From positions 41,193,180 to 41,250,526 of the forward strand of contig OX485808.1 of the NCBI GenBank assembly GCA_950295325.1: a DNA stretch of 57,347 bases, read 5' to 3'. The notes below the pieces were generated by a model. It had not been told where the DNA came from. It did not search any database and worked only from the letters and a program-made list of their open reading frames with translations. Of this stretch, positions 54,920 to 57,347 are shown piece by piece (position 1 is the first letter of the stretch; every line of letters begins with the position of its first letter). The translations under genes were made by a program, and so were the position numbers. Origin of the DNA: Polytrichum commune. Taxonomy: Eukaryota; Streptophyta; Polytrichopsida; Polytrichales; Polytrichaceae.

Positions 54920-56900
54920 ACCAAATATTTAGTGTCATGCCATGATGGAGTTTCCACATGGGTGTCAAGTGTGTCTATGTGGCATGAATTGAAATGTTGA
55001 TAATTATTGACTTGTCAAATTAAACTTAGAGCCCTCATGACACAACACTATAGCCAACCGTACAATCATGTCCCCAAAACACTTTATGACAAATTTGTTG
55101 GTAAGACATGGACAACCATAACTTTACTAGTGACCAAATCGTAACAAACTCAACATCAAGAGCGTCTTCGGTCTTTGATCTTTCGATAGAATTGCACATG
55201 CCAATCTGATTAAGATTGAATGAAATAAAATGTCTAGATTATGTTCTCATTATCCAACAATTGATTGTTTATGTCTACCATTAAAAGGTAACATATTGAG
55301 TACATTCACCACCATCTAAGACCATAACATTCAAACAATCGATGTGGATTCACATTTCTCCCATGTGAAACCTATAATAACGAACGTCCAAATGTGCCTA
55401 GATATTGTCTATGCTAGAATTATGATCGGTAAAATATTGTTGATGACCACTTATGGAAAACGGCGACAGTAATTGTCCAGTAGGTGCGAGGTAAAGAACC
55501 CAAAAAATCTCGAAGAAACATACGAAAATCATGCATCACTAGATCTTTGAAGCCTCACACTTATTTGTAAAGAAGTGAATGGTCAAGGACCTGTCTAGCA
55601 TGCGATGGATATTGATTCAAACTCATATAAAAAGAACCAATCTAACTCCACACATCTACGATCTATGCAACCAAAATATAGTGACATAACTATATTTTAT
55701 GATAATTCTATAACAACAATAGTATTGATAGGTGACTAAGCTTAGACACAAGTCATCCACATTGCACCATGTACACCCAATTCTTGCTTAGTTGTCCATT
55801 TTCCACCTCCGGTCATAGGATATTTCCTTCCCATAGGACCACATGAAAGCTCCGAGGAGCCGCCACGTCATCATGCCCAACCCCAACGAATTTTGTACAT
55901 TGGTCAAGTGGACCGACTAAGTTAAGTGTATAAGGTATGACTAGACCGAGATTGATTGGTGGCAAGTGAACCATGACCGGTCCCATCCAACCATGGTTGG
56001 CCCAACCGTGGTTGGTTGGTTGGTAGGTTGGACCAACTAGTCGGGCCGTAGGACTACCATTTTTAGCTACATTGAATTGGTTCGCTTTTTAAAAACCACT
56101 TATGGAAAGCCTTGGAGGAAAAGTGGGAGCCCGCCGTGTGTGGAAATGGGAGCGGGCAAGCTCTTACTTTGCTTTAAACTCCAACACTTGGAAGGTGGTC
56201 CAACACCCAAATGGCATAGGTGTCCCACCTCGTGACAAATGACGACCTATCTCATTCATGTGAGATTGCATACCCACCAATCCCAAGCATACGATCCGAA
56301 TTAACCCCCCCCCCCCCCCCTTCATACTTATACCTTGCTCATATTGGGTTTTGGGTGCCCAATTTCGTTCCAAGTGTGGTGCAAGTGTCGCACCCTCCAA
56401 GTCTTATGAGCGTGGGTTGACATGTGGCAAACGCAACCGAAACTTATTGCTCCGGGAAGCATCTAGTGATGTGTATAAAGATAATCCTCTATTCTAAATC
56501 GAAGTTAAGGTGGTACGAATGTTGTCGTTCAACAATTTCCAACTCGGGGTGAAGTGAAATTGCTAGGGGGTTATGTTGAGAAATGGATGTCAGCCCACCA
56601 CTTTTCACGCTATTCTAGTCATAATGCCGATGGATGGTGCCATGAGTGGCCAGAAGTGTGATTAGCCCTTGAGTGAGGGTTGGAGTTGTAAGTTACGAAC
56701 ACAAGGATTGAAAATGAGTCATTACATGTTCTTTAACCCTTCTTGTCCCTAAGTTGTTATGTGTTCTCTAAATGAGTTATAAAGTGAGATTTGGAAGCTT
56801 TTTTTATATTATTTGGGTACAACTTGAGAATCGAATCAATTGCAAGAAGGAAATAAATACAAGTGCCATGGGAAAAGAAACCCAAAAAATTAAAAAATAG
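54920..56900. other. Spacer with local hairpins and C16 run
   Basis: No gene recognised. At 55,987-56,030 the perfect palindrome CCAACCATGGTTGG is followed by CCCAACCGTGGTTGG and TTGG repeats. A C16 run lies at 56,305-56,320. The 56,164-56,420 frames on both strands are effects of that run. Confidence 0.4.
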
Positions 56901-57140
56901 GGGTCCATGGCCATCAAGTAATAATACCCATTATTGGTATGACTTTCCAAGTAGCCACTAAGTTATTCCTAGTGGCAATAAGGTCCTCACAACACCAAAT
57001 CTCATCAAAATGCTTCAATTCATTATCATAGGCAACATCAGGGGTAATCTCAAAAGACTCGAGAATCCTTTGCCTTTCAATCCTACCATAGTCTAGGAGA
57101 GCGCCCCAAATTACTTGGTGGGTTTTCTCCAATGACGAAT
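56900..57140 (-). pseudogene. Coding repeat family G, copy 2
   Basis: A minus-strand frame, open from 57,132 to 56,914 (72 codons), reads EKTHQVIWGALLDYGRIERQ, then ILESFEITPDVAYDNELKHF, CCEDLIATRNNLVATWKV and ends IPIMGIIT. It aligns with copy 1 at 45,780-45,640 over about 45 residues, and the DNA similarity goes on past the stop. The open frame without Met-rich or low-complexity bias suggests real coding origin. The family is unknown; a mobile-element protein is the simplest guess because it is repeated. Confidence 0.5.
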
Positions 57141-57189
57141 GGACGGAGTTGAAATCAAATCAATTTGTTGTTTTTACATAATCTAGGTT

Positions 57190-57347
57190 ACTTATGTCCT
57201 ATAACTAATATTCAGTGTGTTGGTCAAAAGTCTTCTTGAAGACTTAGGGGAAGACCCATGGTCTTGGACCCACGTTAATTACACCTCAACTAAAATTTTA
57301 GTGTGGCCCCACACTAATATGACTATTTAGTGTAGCTGGGGGGAGGG
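57190..57347. repeat. Right-edge palindromic repeat region
   Basis: Contains TAGTGTGGCCCCACACTA (57,299-57,316), followed by ATTTAGTGT, and a hairpin AAGTCTTC-TTG-AAGACTT at about 57,228-57,246. The window ends within this repeat-like sequence. Confidence 0.45.

Noticed and set aside
1-57347. CRISPR arrays, operons, rRNA genes, phage or plasmid genes
   Set aside because: No regularly spaced identical repeats, no rRNA-like conserved blocks and no prokaryotic gene organisation were seen. The window is eukaryotic.
1-57347. LTR retrotransposons
   Set aside because: No pair of long direct repeats, primer-binding site or integrase/protease motif could be found by eye. A self-comparison would be needed to exclude decayed ones.

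Overview
This window is eukaryotic nuclear DNA, gene-poor and repeat-rich. It has no operon-like packing, long open frames are almost absent, and the one secure gene has four GT-AG introns. Three signs point to the green lineage: a degenerate plant-type (CCCTAAA-like) telomeric stretch in an intron, PIF/Harbinger-type and other plant-style MITEs, and a broken copy of mitochondrial atp1 close to the form found in plant mitochondria. The large non-genic share and many long G or C runs would fit a streptophyte alga or an early-diverging land plant with a large genome. That placement is an inference; nothing here fixes the species.

The only gene I can annotate confidently is at 18,418-20,305 (+): a five-exon kappa-class glutathione transferase / HCCA-isomerase-like protein of 231 residues. 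It ends in Ser-Lys-Leu, a canonical peroxisomal signal. The far left (about 560-880) holds a GC- and CpG-rich patch that may be a gene's 5' end. A second possible exon lies at 30,112-30,305, just before a LINE fragment. Other uncertain reading frames are at 22,137-22,235 (-), 27,199-27,475 (+) and 52,829-53,299 (+).

The rest is mostly mobile-element debris. (1) 1,950-8,600 (-) is a decayed LINE with ORF1, AP-endonuclease, RNase H and a terminal zinc finger, but almost no reverse transcriptase. It explains the strong G+T bias of this stretch. (2) 30,330-31,620 (+) is a second defective copy of the same family, and 48,610-48,850 a probable third fragment. (3) 16,390-16,720 (-) is the tail of a different non-LTR element. 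(4) 49,003-49,195 (-) is a tRNA-derived SINE with A and B boxes. (5) 24,160-25,847 is a pile-up of several terminal-inverted-repeat families, including an inverted pair and two abutting termini. Related copies lie at 13,015-13,519 and 46,570-46,905. (6) 27,961-28,376 is a MITE with TAA target duplications. (7) A foldback-like family recurs at about 15,400, 26,130, 28,560, 34,830 and 46,940. (8) 45,610-45,790 and 56,900-57,140 (-) share a protein-coding repeat of unknown family. (9) 39,760-39,900 is a frameshifted atp1 fragment, i.e. mitochondrial DNA in the nucleus.

Apart from the enzyme gene there is no sign of genes working together. I did not find a convincing undescribed system. The unknown coding repeat (8), the RNase H-bearing LINE family and the nested TIR cluster are the best places to look further.
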